DNA of 64,000 nt from positions 2,559,501-2,623,500 of the forward strand of contig CP127080.1 of the NCBI GenBank assembly GCA_030252795.1, in the 5' to 3' direction. The translations under genes were made by a program, and so were the position numbers. Positions 31,587-40,281 of this stretch are shown one piece after another. Numbering within the stretch: the stretch's first letter is position 1; each line of letters starts with the position of its first letter. Source of the DNA: Porticoccaceae bacterium LTM1. GTDB taxonomy: Bacteria > Pseudomonadota > Gammaproteobacteria > Pseudomonadales > Porticoccaceae. A model generated the notes under the pieces. It ran no database searches and was not told the DNA's origin. It was given only the letters and a program-made list of their open reading frames with translations.

Positions 31587-34148
31587 TTATTGCTCTGCTG
31601 GCTTGTTGGGGCCGAGGGGTTTGATCAGGATGATCAGCCTTGGCAGCAGGGTCAGTGAGCCGAGCAGTGCTGCAAGCATGGCGAAGGCGGTGAGCACGCC
31701 GAAGTAGACCGACGGAATAAAGTTGGACAGCGCCAGTATTGAGAAGCCGGCAATAATGGTGATGGCGGTGTAATACAGCGCGCGTCCGATACTGCCGTGG
31801 GAGCGGTGCATGGCGGCGATGTAGTCGTGGTCATGGGCGAACTCGACTTTAAAGCGGGTGATGTAGTGAATGGCGTGGTCTACGCCGATGCCCACGGTAA
31901 TCGCGGCGATGGTGATGTTCATCATATCCAGCGGCACACCAGCCAGCCCCATACCGCCCAATACCACGCTGGCAGCCAGCAGGTTCGGCAGTATGGCGAT
32001 GATGGAGAAACGCACCGAGCGGAACAGCACCAGGAACATGGCCATAATGCCCAGGAACACGGCACCCAGGGTAACAATCTGGGAGGTGTACAGGCTCTGC
32101 AGCATGTTGTTGTACAGCACTAACAGGCCGGACATACGGAAGTCTTCGGACTTTATGCCCACCTCTTCCTCTGCAATTTCCTGAATATGAGCCAGCAGTT
32201 CGGAGCGGCGCAGGTCGCCTTCGGTCTCTTTGGTGCGCAGGGTAATGCGCGCCTCGTTGAGCTCATCGTCGAGGTAAGGCTCGATCATGATGTTGTTGAT
32301 CTCCGGCGACAGCTGCTTGCGCATAAACGCCAGCTCAAGGTCGTCGAGGCGGTGATCCATCAGCTCGTTGGCGGTTTCAAAAGCGTTTACCAATGAACTG
32401 ACCTTGCCGATCTCCGGCATGGATTCGAGCCTGTAGTGCAGCTTTTCGAGGGTGTTCAAACCGGCACGGGTGAACCAGTAGCTGTTTTGGGTTTCGGACT
32501 CGCCTTCTTCGCCAAATGGGTCTTCTTCTGCGAAGGGATCTTCTGATTCAGACTTTTGCGCGAACGGGTCGTCACCTTCTGAAGCAAAGGGGTCGTCTTC
32601 GTTGCTGCCAAAGTCGAGATCCACTTTGGCGTCTTCCGGCATTTCCAGAATGATATCAAGCGGCGTGGTGCCGCCGAGCTTGGCATCAATTACTGAAAGC
32701 CCTTGGTAGATCTCGGTGGAGTCACGGAAGTAGTCGATAAAGCGGTTATCTACCTGCAGTTTGGTAACACCCCACAAGCTCAATCCGGCCATCACCAGAC
32801 TCAGGCTCCACACCACTGCCGGGCAGCGCTCGGCAAAGCGGGAGAAGTAGAGAGTAAAGGCGCCGGAGCGATCCTCGCGCTGATTGTTTACGCCGCGCCC
32901 CCACAGAATCATACCGGCGGGAATTACGATAAAGGCCAGCGCCAGCGCCACGGTAATACCAATGGTCATCATCCAGCCAAAGTCGATCACCGGGCGAATG
33001 TCGCTCACCACCAGCGACGCAAACGCCACTACGGTAGTCAGCACGGTGTACAGGCAGGGTCTGGCCATGTAACGAACGGTCTGTCGAACCAGTTCAAACT
33101 GGTCGGCGTCCGGGTCTTCGGCTTGCAGTTCTCGATAGCGAACGATCAGGTGTATCGTCAGCGCGAGCGTAATAATCAACAGCAGCGACACAAAGTTGGA
33201 GCTGATCACGGTCAGTCGCCAATCCACCCAGCTGAGATAGCCGAGCATAATCACTACAGACAGAATACAGGTGACCAGAGGCAGCACTACCCAGCGTAAC
33301 TGACGGAAAATAATCGCCAGGGTAAGGATAATGAACAGCACGATGCTGATACCAAACACTTTCAAGTCACTGCGAATAAAGTCGATCATGTCTGCAGTGA
33401 TCATGCTGGGGCCACCCAGGAATACTTCAGCATACTCCCTGTAGGGATCCATCAGCTTACGGGCTTTGGCAACACGTAAAGCATCTTTATGGGTGCGCAG
33501 GGTATGGTATTCGCGGAATTCGGCCGACACTTTTTCCAGCTCTTCTGCTTCCGCTGGAATCAGGCCAATGGTGTCCCGTTTCAGTCGCAGTGCATCGCGG
33601 GCGCGCACCAGCTCAATGTATTTGTCATCTGTTCCCAGAATAGCCATTACACCTGTGGTCTGGCCGTCCGGGCTCAGCACGAGGTCGCGGTAAACCGGGC
33701 TGGTGAGAAATTCCTGTTTGGCGGCTTCTCGATCCACACCTTCGGTTAACAGTGTGCGCGGCTCCTGCCCCAACCCGGAAAGGGTCACTTTCGGGCTGAA
33801 CAACAGCGGCACATCGAGAATAGAAATGACATTATCAACACCATCCAGGGTGGCAAGATCATCTCGCAGCTTGTCTAGGGTGTTTAGGTGTTCGTCGCTG
33901 AACAGGTCACCTTCGCGCGGGGTGTAAGTCACCAGCAGAAAGTCGCCGCTGCCATAGCGTTTATTGATTTCGCGGAAATAGTCCAGATCGGTATCGTGCT
34001 CAAGGGTCAGGGATTCCGCCGAGGCATCGAGTTTGAAGTTGGGCATACCAAACGCCATACCCACTGCGACCAACATTACCAGAACCAAAGCAATTATCGG
34101 GTGGCGCAAAATCGCTGCTTCATAAAGCGACAAAAACCGCTTTCCCAT
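31587..34148 (-). CDS. RND-superfamily exporter (MMPL/HAE3 type)
   Basis: The 853-residue protein starts at 34148 behind AAGGA; a longer frame to 34220 is less likely. It has a TM helix near the N terminus, a large periplasmic loop, five to six helices around residues 260-440, a second loop and a second block of helices with GIGVDHAIHYITRF. This duplicated pattern fits the MMPL/HAE3 lipid or hopanoid exporter class. Residues about 512-552, in the second loop, are a striking acidic insert of DDPFA/EDPFA units. Cargo unknown. The gene stands alone. Confidence 0.85.
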   Translation of the reverse strand: MGKRFLSLYEAAILRHPIIALVLVMLVAVGMAFGMPNFKLDASAESLTLEHDTDLDYFREINKRYGSGDFLLVTYTPREGDLFSDEHLNTLDKLRDDLATLDGVDNVISILDVPLLFSPKVTLSGLGQEPRTLLTEGVDREAAKQEFLTSPVYRDLVLSPDGQTTGVMAILGTDDKYIELVRARDALRLKRDTIGLIPAEAEELEKVSAEFREYHTLRTHKDALRVAKARKLMDPYREYAEVFLGGPSMITADMIDFIRSDLKVFGISIVLFIILTLAIIFRQLRWVVLPLVTCILSVVIMLGYLSWVDWRLTVISSNFVSLLLIITLALTIHLIVRYRELQAEDPDADQFELVRQTVRYMARPCLYTVLTTVVAFASLVVSDIRPVIDFGWMMTIGITVALALAFIVIPAGMILWGRGVNNQREDRSGAFTLYFSRFAERCPAVVWSLSLVMAGLSLWGVTKLQVDNRFIDYFRDSTEIYQGLSVIDAKLGGTTPLDIILEMPEDAKVDLDFGSNEDDPFASEGDDPFAQKSESEDPFAEEDPFGEEGESETQNSYWFTRAGLNTLEKLHYRLESMPEIGKVSSLVNAFETANELMDHRLDDLELAFMRKQLSPEINNIMIEPYLDDELNEARITLRTKETEGDLRRSELLAHIQEIAEEEVGIKSEDFRMSGLLVLYNNMLQSLYTSQIVTLGAVFLGIMAMFLVLFRSVRFSIIAILPNLLAASVVLGGMGLAGVPLDMMNITIAAITVGIGVDHAIHYITRFKVEFAHDHDYIAAMHRSHGSIGRALYYTAITIIAGFSILALSNFIPSVYFGVLTAFAMLAALLGSLTLLPRLIILIKPLGPNKPAEQ

Positions 34149-34303
34149 GAATTTTTTCCTTATAAATCCGTAAAAGCTGTAACTGTTCGAGAGCTCAAAG
34201 GCCGCTATTATGACGGACAACGGGCTTTTTAGTCAGTCCCAAAGCGTAAACATTTGTAACGGCCTGTTACACTGTGACCTTTTAACCGATAGATTTATTG
34301 ACC

Positions 34304-35260
34304 ATGTACAAAGGCGTAATTCTCGATTTAGACACTATTGGCCCCACCGACCTCAATCTGGACGAATTGAAGGCCCTGCCCATTGAGTGGCAATTTTTCG
34401 GTAACACCAGTAAAGATCAGGTTACCGAGCGAATAGCCGATGTGGATTTTGTGATCACCAACAAGGTTGTGATCAGTGCCGATCACTTCGCCAAAGCCAA
34501 AGAGCTGAAATTGATTGCGCTGTCTGCCACCGGTTTTAACAATATCGATATTGAAGCTGCCCGCCAGCACAATGTCACCGTGTGCAACTGTGTAGCCTAC
34601 TGCACCCCCAGTGTGGTGCAGCACACATTCTCCCTGTTGTTGGCACTCAGCACTCGGCTGATGGACTACCACCACGACTGCATGGATGGGCGCTGGCAGA
34701 ATAGCGAGCTGTTCAGTTTTCTTGACTATCCGATTCACGAGTTGAGCGGAAAAACCCTGGGTATTGTCGGCTATGGAGAACTTGGCCAAGCCGTTGCTAA
34801 AGTGGCAGAGGCATTTGGCATGACTGTCAGAATCGCGTCGCTGCCCGGCCGCGAAGCGGAAGGTCGCACTCCCCTGGCGGAATTACTGCCACAAGTGGAT
34901 GTACTCAGCCTGCACTGTCCACTGAACGAGCAAACCCGCGACCTGATTGGCGAGCAAGAGTTGGCAGCAATGCCTGACCATGCACTGCTGATTAACGTAG
35001 CGCGTGGCGGCATCGTCAATGAACAGGCACTGGCGGATGCCTTGCGCAACGGCACCATTGCCGGTGCGGGTATTGATGTACTGAGTCAGGAGCCACCGCG
35101 CAATGGTAATCCACTGTTAGCCGAGGATATTCCCAATCTGTTGATCACCCCCCATACCGCCTGGGCCGGACGTAACGCACGCCAGTTTGCGGTTCACCAG
35201 ATTGCAGAAAATATTGGTAATTACCTGAAGGGACAAGCGACAAGAGTCGTCAACGGATAA
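34304..35260 (+). CDS. D-2-hydroxyacid dehydrogenase (glycerate dehydrogenase-like)
   Basis: 318 residues from ATG 34304. The Rossmann motif GIVGYGELG lies at about 145. The catalytic Arg is in NVARGGIVN, the Glu in GIDVLSQEPP and the His in ITPHTAWAG. It should reduce a 2-oxo acid such as hydroxypyruvate or glyoxylate with NAD(P)H. The strand after the GxGxxG ends RIASLPGRE rather than with an Asp, so cofactor choice is unclear. It lies divergent from the RND exporter, with a weak ribosome site. Confidence 0.88.
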   Translation: MYKGVILDLDTIGPTDLNLDELKALPIEWQFFGNTSKDQVTERIADVDFVITNKVVISADHFAKAKELKLIALSATGFNNIDIEAARQHNVTVCNCVAYCTPSVVQHTFSLLLALSTRLMDYHHDCMDGRWQNSELFSFLDYPIHELSGKTLGIVGYGELGQAVAKVAEAFGMTVRIASLPGREAEGRTPLAELLPQVDVLSLHCPLNEQTRDLIGEQELAAMPDHALLINVARGGIVNEQALADALRNGTIAGAGIDVLSQEPPRNGNPLLAEDIPNLLITPHTAWAGRNARQFAVHQIAENIGNYLKGQATRVVNG

Positions 35261-35325
35261 AGAGTCGTCAACTGACCATCTTTTACCGTGAGCTAGACTT
35301 CCAGTAGTAATCTGGAAGTCTAGCC

Positions 35326-36552
35326 ATGCCAATTATCGACCTCATAGCTTTTTTACTTCTGCTGTTTGTCGCCAGCCTGGTAATGCCGACCATTGCCAGC
35401 TGGCTGCGACTGCCGACTTCCAGCCTGCTGGTGTTGGCCGGTTTTGTGATCTCTGAACTTCACATAAGCCAGGGAGGTGATACCGGCGTTCGCGCCATGC
35501 ACTTTCAGCCGCTGATTTTTTATGTGTTTCTGCCGGTACTCATTTTTGATGCGGCCTACCACATTCACGCCAGCCAGTTTTTAAAAAACCTTCCGGCAAT
35601 TTTATGGCTAGCCATCGGCGGTATGGTGCTGTCGGCACTGCTGACTGCCATTGGCATTTATTACGGTATCAATCACACAACCGGGTTCCCCTGGACTACG
35701 GCGCTGGTGTGCGGCGCGCTGCTGGCAGCCACTGATCCGGTCGCCGTAGTAACACAAATTCAATCAAGCGGTGCTCCGCAAAGGCTGGGGTTATTGCTGG
35801 AGGGTGAGAGCCTGCTTAACGACGCTACGGCAGTGGTGCTGTTCAGTTTGTTTATCTCCCTGGCCAGCAGCCAGTCCGGAGAAATATCTATCCCGGATGC
35901 ACTGCTGGAGTTTGCCCGATTGTTCGGAGGCGGCATTGCCATTGGCGTAACCTGCGGCTTTGCTGCGCGTTTGCTGCAGCGCTGTCTGGTGGACGGCTTC
36001 AGCACCCCCATTCTGACTTTGTTAACAGCGTATGGCAGTTTTTACATTGGCGAACAGTGGCTGCATGTGTCGGGGATCATGTCTGTTCTTTGCGCCGGCC
36101 TGGTTTTGGGCAGCGAGCATCAGCGACGGCACACAGAGGAACAGCGTCGCTCACTGAAAAGACTTTGGGGACTGCTTGGGCAACTGGGCACAGATCTGGT
36201 GTTTTTGTTGATGGGCGTCACCATCAGCATTGCCATGTTCCAGGAGCGCTGGCTCGCCATGTTGATCGCTATTGGTGCCGTGATTGCTGCTCGCTTTGTC
36301 AGCACCTGGCTCTCGCTGCTGGCGGCCAATTTCACTCCGGGCAGCGAACCGGTTCCGAAAGCCTACACCCCGGTTATTATCTGGGGAGGCTTGCGAGGTG
36401 TGGTGGCCATTGCCCTCGCTCTATCCCTGCCAACCCACATTGAGGGTTGGTGGACTGTTCAATGCATCGCCTATGGCGTGGTGGCTTTTTCGCTGTTTAT
36501 ACAGGCTCCGACGAATCCGCTGATATTAAGAAGCCTGGTCAAACAGAAATAG
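35326..36552 (+). CDS. CPA1-family Na+(K+)/H+ antiporter
   Basis: The 408-residue membrane protein has about 12 hydrophobic segments. Signature segments are FYVFLPVLIFDAAYHI, AATDPVAVV (ion-binding Asp) and GESLLNDATAVVLF, as in NhaP-type exchangers. The gene is short compared with NhaP having a C-terminal regulatory domain, so this is a transport-only form. It follows the dehydrogenase after a 65-bp gap, possibly in one transcript, and is followed by a shared terminator. Confidence 0.87.
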   Translation: MPIIDLIAFLLLLFVASLVMPTIASWLRLPTSSLLVLAGFVISELHISQGGDTGVRAMHFQPLIFYVFLPVLIFDAAYHIHASQFLKNLPAILWLAIGGMVLSALLTAIGIYYGINHTTGFPWTTALVCGALLAATDPVAVVTQIQSSGAPQRLGLLLEGESLLNDATAVVLFSLFISLASSQSGEISIPDALLEFARLFGGGIAIGVTCGFAARLLQRCLVDGFSTPILTLLTAYGSFYIGEQWLHVSGIMSVLCAGLVLGSEHQRRHTEEQRRSLKRLWGLLGQLGTDLVFLLMGVTISIAMFQERWLAMLIAIGAVIAARFVSTWLSLLAANFTPGSEPVPKAYTPVIIWGGLRGVVAIALALSLPTHIEGWWTVQCIAYGVVAFSLFIQAPTNPLILRSLVKQK

Positions 36553-36580
36553 TCCTTTAAAAATCTGCTTTATTTTTACT

Positions 36581-36608
36581 TAAAAAAAATCCCCGCAAGA
36601 GCGGGGAT
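36581..36608. terminator. Terminator between convergent genes
   Basis: ATCCCCGC / GCGGGGAT arms around AAGA. On the minus strand the stem is followed by eight Ts, so it serves the Spy/CpxP-like gene best and may also end the antiporter transcript. Confidence 0.85.
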
Positions 36609-36632
36609 AATAGAGGTAGGTAAAATCGGTAA

Positions 36633-37118
36633 TCACTCGTCTTCGGGCTGATCTCTGTCATGATGTTTACCGCGACGTTCTTTCATTTTTTCCTGACGAT
36701 TTTCTTTCATTTCTTCCATCTGGGCGCGTTGCTCTTCGGTCAATACAGCCTGCATGCGCTCATGGATTTCATATCGAAGGGAGATCATTTCTGCTTGATG
36801 TTCGCCCTGTGCTTTTGCCAGAGCATCAATATCGCTTTGACTGGCCCCGGAGCCTTTAGCCTCATGCAGGGCTTTGCGAGTTTCACGGGTGGATTGCATC
36901 AACTCTTTCATTCGCGGTCCATACTCTTCATGAATGGCTCGCATTTCTTCGCGCTGCTGTTCAGTCAGTTGAAGCTTTTCGGCCATCCTGTCACCCATCT
37001 GCATCATGCCAGGGTGGTGACGACCGCCCTCTTTCTTACCATGCTGGTCAGCCATAGCGATGCCTGAGAGTGAGATGGTTGCAAGTAACGCAATAGCTGT
37101 AGTTTTAAAAGTCATCAT
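36633..37118 (-). CDS. Periplasmic Spy/CpxP-like chaperone
   Basis: The 161-residue protein starts at 37118, seven bases after GGAGG. It has a signal peptide ending at IAMAD, a His/Met/Gly-rich segment (GGRHHPGMMQMGDRM) and helices with LTEQQREEMR and LTEEQRAQMEEM, the paired LTxxQ motifs of the CpxP/Spy family. It should protect or sense misfolded periplasmic proteins and may bind metal through the His/Met segment. It is divergent from cpxRA, with CpxR boxes between. Confidence 0.88.
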   Translation of the reverse strand: MMTFKTTAIALLATISLSGIAMADQHGKKEGGRHHPGMMQMGDRMAEKLQLTEQQREEMRAIHEEYGPRMKELMQSTRETRKALHEAKGSGASQSDIDALAKAQGEHQAEMISLRYEIHERMQAVLTEEQRAQMEEMKENRQEKMKERRGKHHDRDQPEDE

Positions 37119-37196
37119 GGCAGTTCCTCCAATTGGCTCCATTTGATTGACGATTTGAGTCTACGCCCCGGTTTCGTCAGTGTGGGTATTGCCTGT

Positions 37197-37222
37197 GTAA
37201 ATAGGGTGTAAATCTTTGTAAA
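37197..37222. promoter_or_regulatory. CpxR operator (three GTAAA half-sites)
   Basis: GTAAA occurs at 37197, 37208 and 37218. The last two are spaced by exactly 5 bp, the CpxR consensus GTAAA-N5-GTAAA. The site lies between the divergent Spy/CpxP-like and CpxR-like genes, so it can control both. Confidence 0.78.
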
Positions 37223-37284
37223 TGGGAGCAGAGCCACTATTCTGTGTGGCATTATCTAAGGCCGTAATTCGGCGGAAAGGTGCC

Positions 37285-37992
37285 ATGAGCCAGCGAATTC
37301 TGATTATTGATGACGACACAGAGCTTTGCGAAATGGTGTCTGACTATCTATCTCTGGAGGGGTTTGCCACCCACTCGGTCCACTCAGGTACCGAAGGTGT
37401 TGAACAGGCACTGTCTGGTGGCTTTGACGCTGCCATTCTCGATGTAATGCTACCCGGCCTGAACGGCTTTGATGTATTGCGCCAGGTTCGTGCAAATACC
37501 CAGATCCCGGTGTTAATGTTGACCGCCCGGGGAGAAGAAGTAGACCGAATCGTTGGCCTGGAAATGGGCGCCGACGACTACCTGCCCAAACCTTTCAACC
37601 CCAGGGAACTCACCGCTCGCCTGAAAGCCATTTTGCGACGCTTTAAAGTCAACCAGGCAGTTGGAAGCGACCACAAATACCAGATGGCAGGGCTTGAGCT
37701 GCAACCCTCTGCCCGTCGCGCCAACCTGAATGGCAACGCACTGGATCTAACCAGCTCGGAATTTAATATTCTGGAAGTTTTGATCCAGCATCCGGACCAG
37801 GTGGTTAGTAAAGAGACCATCTCCGAGATGGCTCTGGGCAAACCGCTGGAGCGTTACGATCGCAGTATTGATATGCACATCAGCCATCTGCGCCGCAAAC
37901 TCGACAGCGGTGCCCCGGAAAATCCCCAGATACTGACGATTCGAGGCATTGGCTACCAACTGTGCCCCACCAACCAGGAAGGATCGAATTGA
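37285..37992 (+). CDS. cpxR: CpxR-like response regulator
   Basis: The 235-residue OmpR-family regulator starts at ATG 37285 with GGAAAGG upstream. The receiver has D9-D10-D11 and phospho-acceptor D53 (ILDVMLPGLNG), KPF, then a winged helix (RSIDMHISHLRRKLD, IRGIGYQL). The operator between it and the CpxP-like gene and the partner kinase make CpxR the best name. It is predicted to induce envelope-stress genes. Confidence 0.87.
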   Translation: MSQRILIIDDDTELCEMVSDYLSLEGFATHSVHSGTEGVEQALSGGFDAAILDVMLPGLNGFDVLRQVRANTQIPVLMLTARGEEVDRIVGLEMGADDYLPKPFNPRELTARLKAILRRFKVNQAVGSDHKYQMAGLELQPSARRANLNGNALDLTSSEFNILEVLIQHPDQVVSKETISEMALGKPLERYDRSIDMHISHLRRKLDSGAPENPQILTIRGIGYQLCPTNQEGSN

Positions 37993-39344
37993 TGGGGCGC
38001 TTGTTCTGGAAACTGTTTTTTGCCTTTTGGCTGGCTTTTGTCGTTATCGGCTTTGGCGCTTTGATCAGTTTTAAGCTGTACCGGGACTATCTCGAATGGG
38101 AACTGTTTGAGCAATCTGCCCGGCCTGAGGTTCATACTGTAGCCAGCACGCTGGAGGAGGAAGGCGAAGAAGCGGCGGTACGCTTGATTCACGAAATCCA
38201 CCGTGCAAGAAAACGACTTTTTATTGTAGTGGTGGACAGCAAAGAGCAGAGCCTGCCGGGATTACCACTTCACCCCAGAGCAGAGCGAATCCTCAAAGAG
38301 GCTCGCCGTGACTCTCTGCGATTTCCCACCCGAAAAGTCACCACCCCAAAAGGAAAAACCTATTGGGTGATCGCCCTTGACCCACAAAATCGAGGCATGG
38401 CACATGAAAGGCGCCGGGAACACTGGCTCACAATGCAGTGGATGGGCTTGAGTATTTCAGTGGTTGTTTGCCTGTTTATCTGCTTTGGCCTGGCCCGCTA
38501 TCTGAGCCGCCCTATCAAGCAGTTGAGTTCTGCCAGTCGCAATTTTTCCGAGGGTGAACTGTCTATTCGTGTCTCACCAGCGTTGGGTAACCGCAAAGAT
38601 GAAATCGCCGATCTTGCCGGTGACTTCGACAACATGGCCGAAAAGCTGCAAGGCCTGATTGATGGCCAGAAAAGACTGCTCCGCGATGTTTCACACGAAC
38701 TGCGTTCACCGTTGGCGCGACTGCAAATGGCTGTGGGTTTGGCACGCAAGCGCCGGGAACACAATCTGGAAAGTGAAGAACTCGACCGAATTGAAAAAGA
38801 TGTCGCTCGGCTTGAAGAGCTGGTCAAACAGGTGCTGACTCTGTCGCGGCTCGAAACCGATTTACCCGATGCCCATGAAGACTGCGTCGATATTAATGAG
38901 CTGATCTGTGCAGTGGTGGAAGATGCCGATTTCGAAGCGCAACAGCGCAACTGCCGGGTTCTGCTTACTGCCTGTGTCGAGCTTGAAATGATGGCCAATG
39001 CCGAGCTTCTGCACCAGGCACTGGAAAATATTGTGCGCAATGCGGTTCGTTATACGGAGCCAGGAACAGACGTTGAGGTCTCATCAAGCCAGTCTGATAC
39101 TCGGCTGGTAATCGAAGTCTGCGATCAGGGACCAGGTGTCCCCGATGATCAGTTAAGCGGCTTGTTTGAACCTTTTGTGCGCCTAAGCGCAGCGCGGGAA
39201 CACACTGGCGGTTTTGGTCTGGGGCTGGCAATCGCTCAACGCGCTATTGCTCGCCATGGCGGAAAAATCTCTGCAAGAAACCGTGCATCCGGCGGACTCT
39301 GTGTTAGTGTTGAACTGCCGTTGAATTCCCGACAAGAAGCCTAG
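37992..39344 (+). CDS. cpxA: CpxA-like sensor histidine kinase
   Basis: The 450-residue kinase overlaps the regulator stop by one base (TGATG). TM1 is at about 6-25 and TM2 at about 145-165, with a periplasmic sensor of about 120 residues between, then HAMP, then the H-box RDVSHELRSPLARL with H235. ATPase boxes NIVRNAVRYTEPG, DQGPGVP and GFGLGLAI follow. RSPLARLQ is typical of CpxA. It senses envelope protein misfolding, normally inhibited by CpxP. Confidence 0.88.
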   Translation: MGRLFWKLFFAFWLAFVVIGFGALISFKLYRDYLEWELFEQSARPEVHTVASTLEEEGEEAAVRLIHEIHRARKRLFIVVVDSKEQSLPGLPLHPRAERILKEARRDSLRFPTRKVTTPKGKTYWVIALDPQNRGMAHERRREHWLTMQWMGLSISVVVCLFICFGLARYLSRPIKQLSSASRNFSEGELSIRVSPALGNRKDEIADLAGDFDNMAEKLQGLIDGQKRLLRDVSHELRSPLARLQMAVGLARKRREHNLESEELDRIEKDVARLEELVKQVLTLSRLETDLPDAHEDCVDINELICAVVEDADFEAQQRNCRVLLTACVELEMMANAELLHQALENIVRNAVRYTEPGTDVEVSSSQSDTRLVIEVCDQGPGVPDDQLSGLFEPFVRLSAAREHTGGFGLGLAIAQRAIARHGGKISARNRASGGLCVSVELPLNSRQEA

Positions 39345-39624
39345 GGCCTGATGACACTGCTTGAATTATTGCTACTGAAGGTAACAGTTAATTAGTGGGA
39401 ATAGGACTTAATATCGGTTCAATCAAAAAACCAGAAAAAAGTAGCAAGCTAAATCCCTGCTACCCTGTAAGATTCCGCACTTAAGGTTTTGCGGCCATTG
39501 CCACTGACGATTTTCACTCTCCAGTGGCATATATACGTTCCGTAAATATTGAATGTCTGCGCCAGTCACTGCATCATTCGTGGGTCAGGCAACAATCAAT
39601 AACAGTTAACTGCAGGTGATGGTC
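39345..39624. other. Intergenic region before the lemA gene
   Basis: 280 bp without a gene. A short pairing (AGTAGCA / TGCTAC near 39439-39462) may form a hairpin. No confident promoter was assigned. Confidence 0.3.
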
Positions 39625-40221
39625 ATGGAATGGTCCTCAATATTTTTTTGGCTCGTAGTCGTTTTTGTTGTTTTGTATGTTGTATCTATCTACAACCGCC
39701 TGGTCACCATGCGAAATCGGTTTAAAAACGCTTTCGCACAAATTGAGGTGCAACTGAAGCGCCGCTACGATTTGATTCCCAACCTGGTTGAAACCGCCAA
39801 AGGGTATCTCTCCCACGAACGGGAAACCCTCGAAGCAGTAATTGCTGCCCGTAACGAAGCGCTGACCGGCTTGAACGCCGCCGCCCGGAACCCAAGCAAC
39901 CAGGCAGCCATGGATGAATTGGTCAATGCTGAAAAACACCTAACCAGTGCGCTGGGCAAATTGAGTGTAGTGGTAGAAGCCTACCCCGAACTGAAAGCCA
40001 GTGAAAACATGCAGCAGTTGAGTGAGGAGATGACCAGCACCGAAAATCGTGTCGCTTTTGCACGTCAAAGCTTCAATGACTCGGTTATGGCTTATAACAC
40101 CTACAAGCAAAGCTTCCCGCCTGTTGCTCTGGCCGGCCTTTTTGGGCACGGCAAAGATGCCTCGTTGCTGGAATTTGCCGACACTGCGGACATTCAGGAC
40201 GCTCCGAAAGTATCATTCTAG
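39625..40221 (+). CDS. LemA-family protein
   Basis: 198 residues from ATG 39625; alternatives at 39619 and 39616 sit too close to the ribosome site. An N-terminal transmembrane helix (IFFWLVVVFVVLYVVSIYN, read in parts) is followed by the LemA helical core NRFKNAFAQIEVQLKRRYDLIPNLVET (in parts) and LKASENMQQLSEEM. LemA proteins are membrane-anchored with a helical domain of unclear role and are often paired with membrane peptidases, as here. Confidence 0.9.
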   Translation: MEWSSIFFWLVVVFVVLYVVSIYNRLVTMRNRFKNAFAQIEVQLKRRYDLIPNLVETAKGYLSHERETLEAVIAARNEALTGLNAAARNPSNQAAMDELVNAEKHLTSALGKLSVVVEAYPELKASENMQQLSEEMTSTENRVAFARQSFNDSVMAYNTYKQSFPPVALAGLFGHGKDASLLEFADTADIQDAPKVSF

Positions 40222-40281
40222 GAACACATCGGTTTGCCCTGACTTTCAGCTCAGGGTAAACATCCAAAAGGATCTTTGGCG

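Noticed and set aside
37953-38201. Small minus-strand frames over the Cpx genes
   Set aside because: Shadows of strongly supported plus-strand genes.
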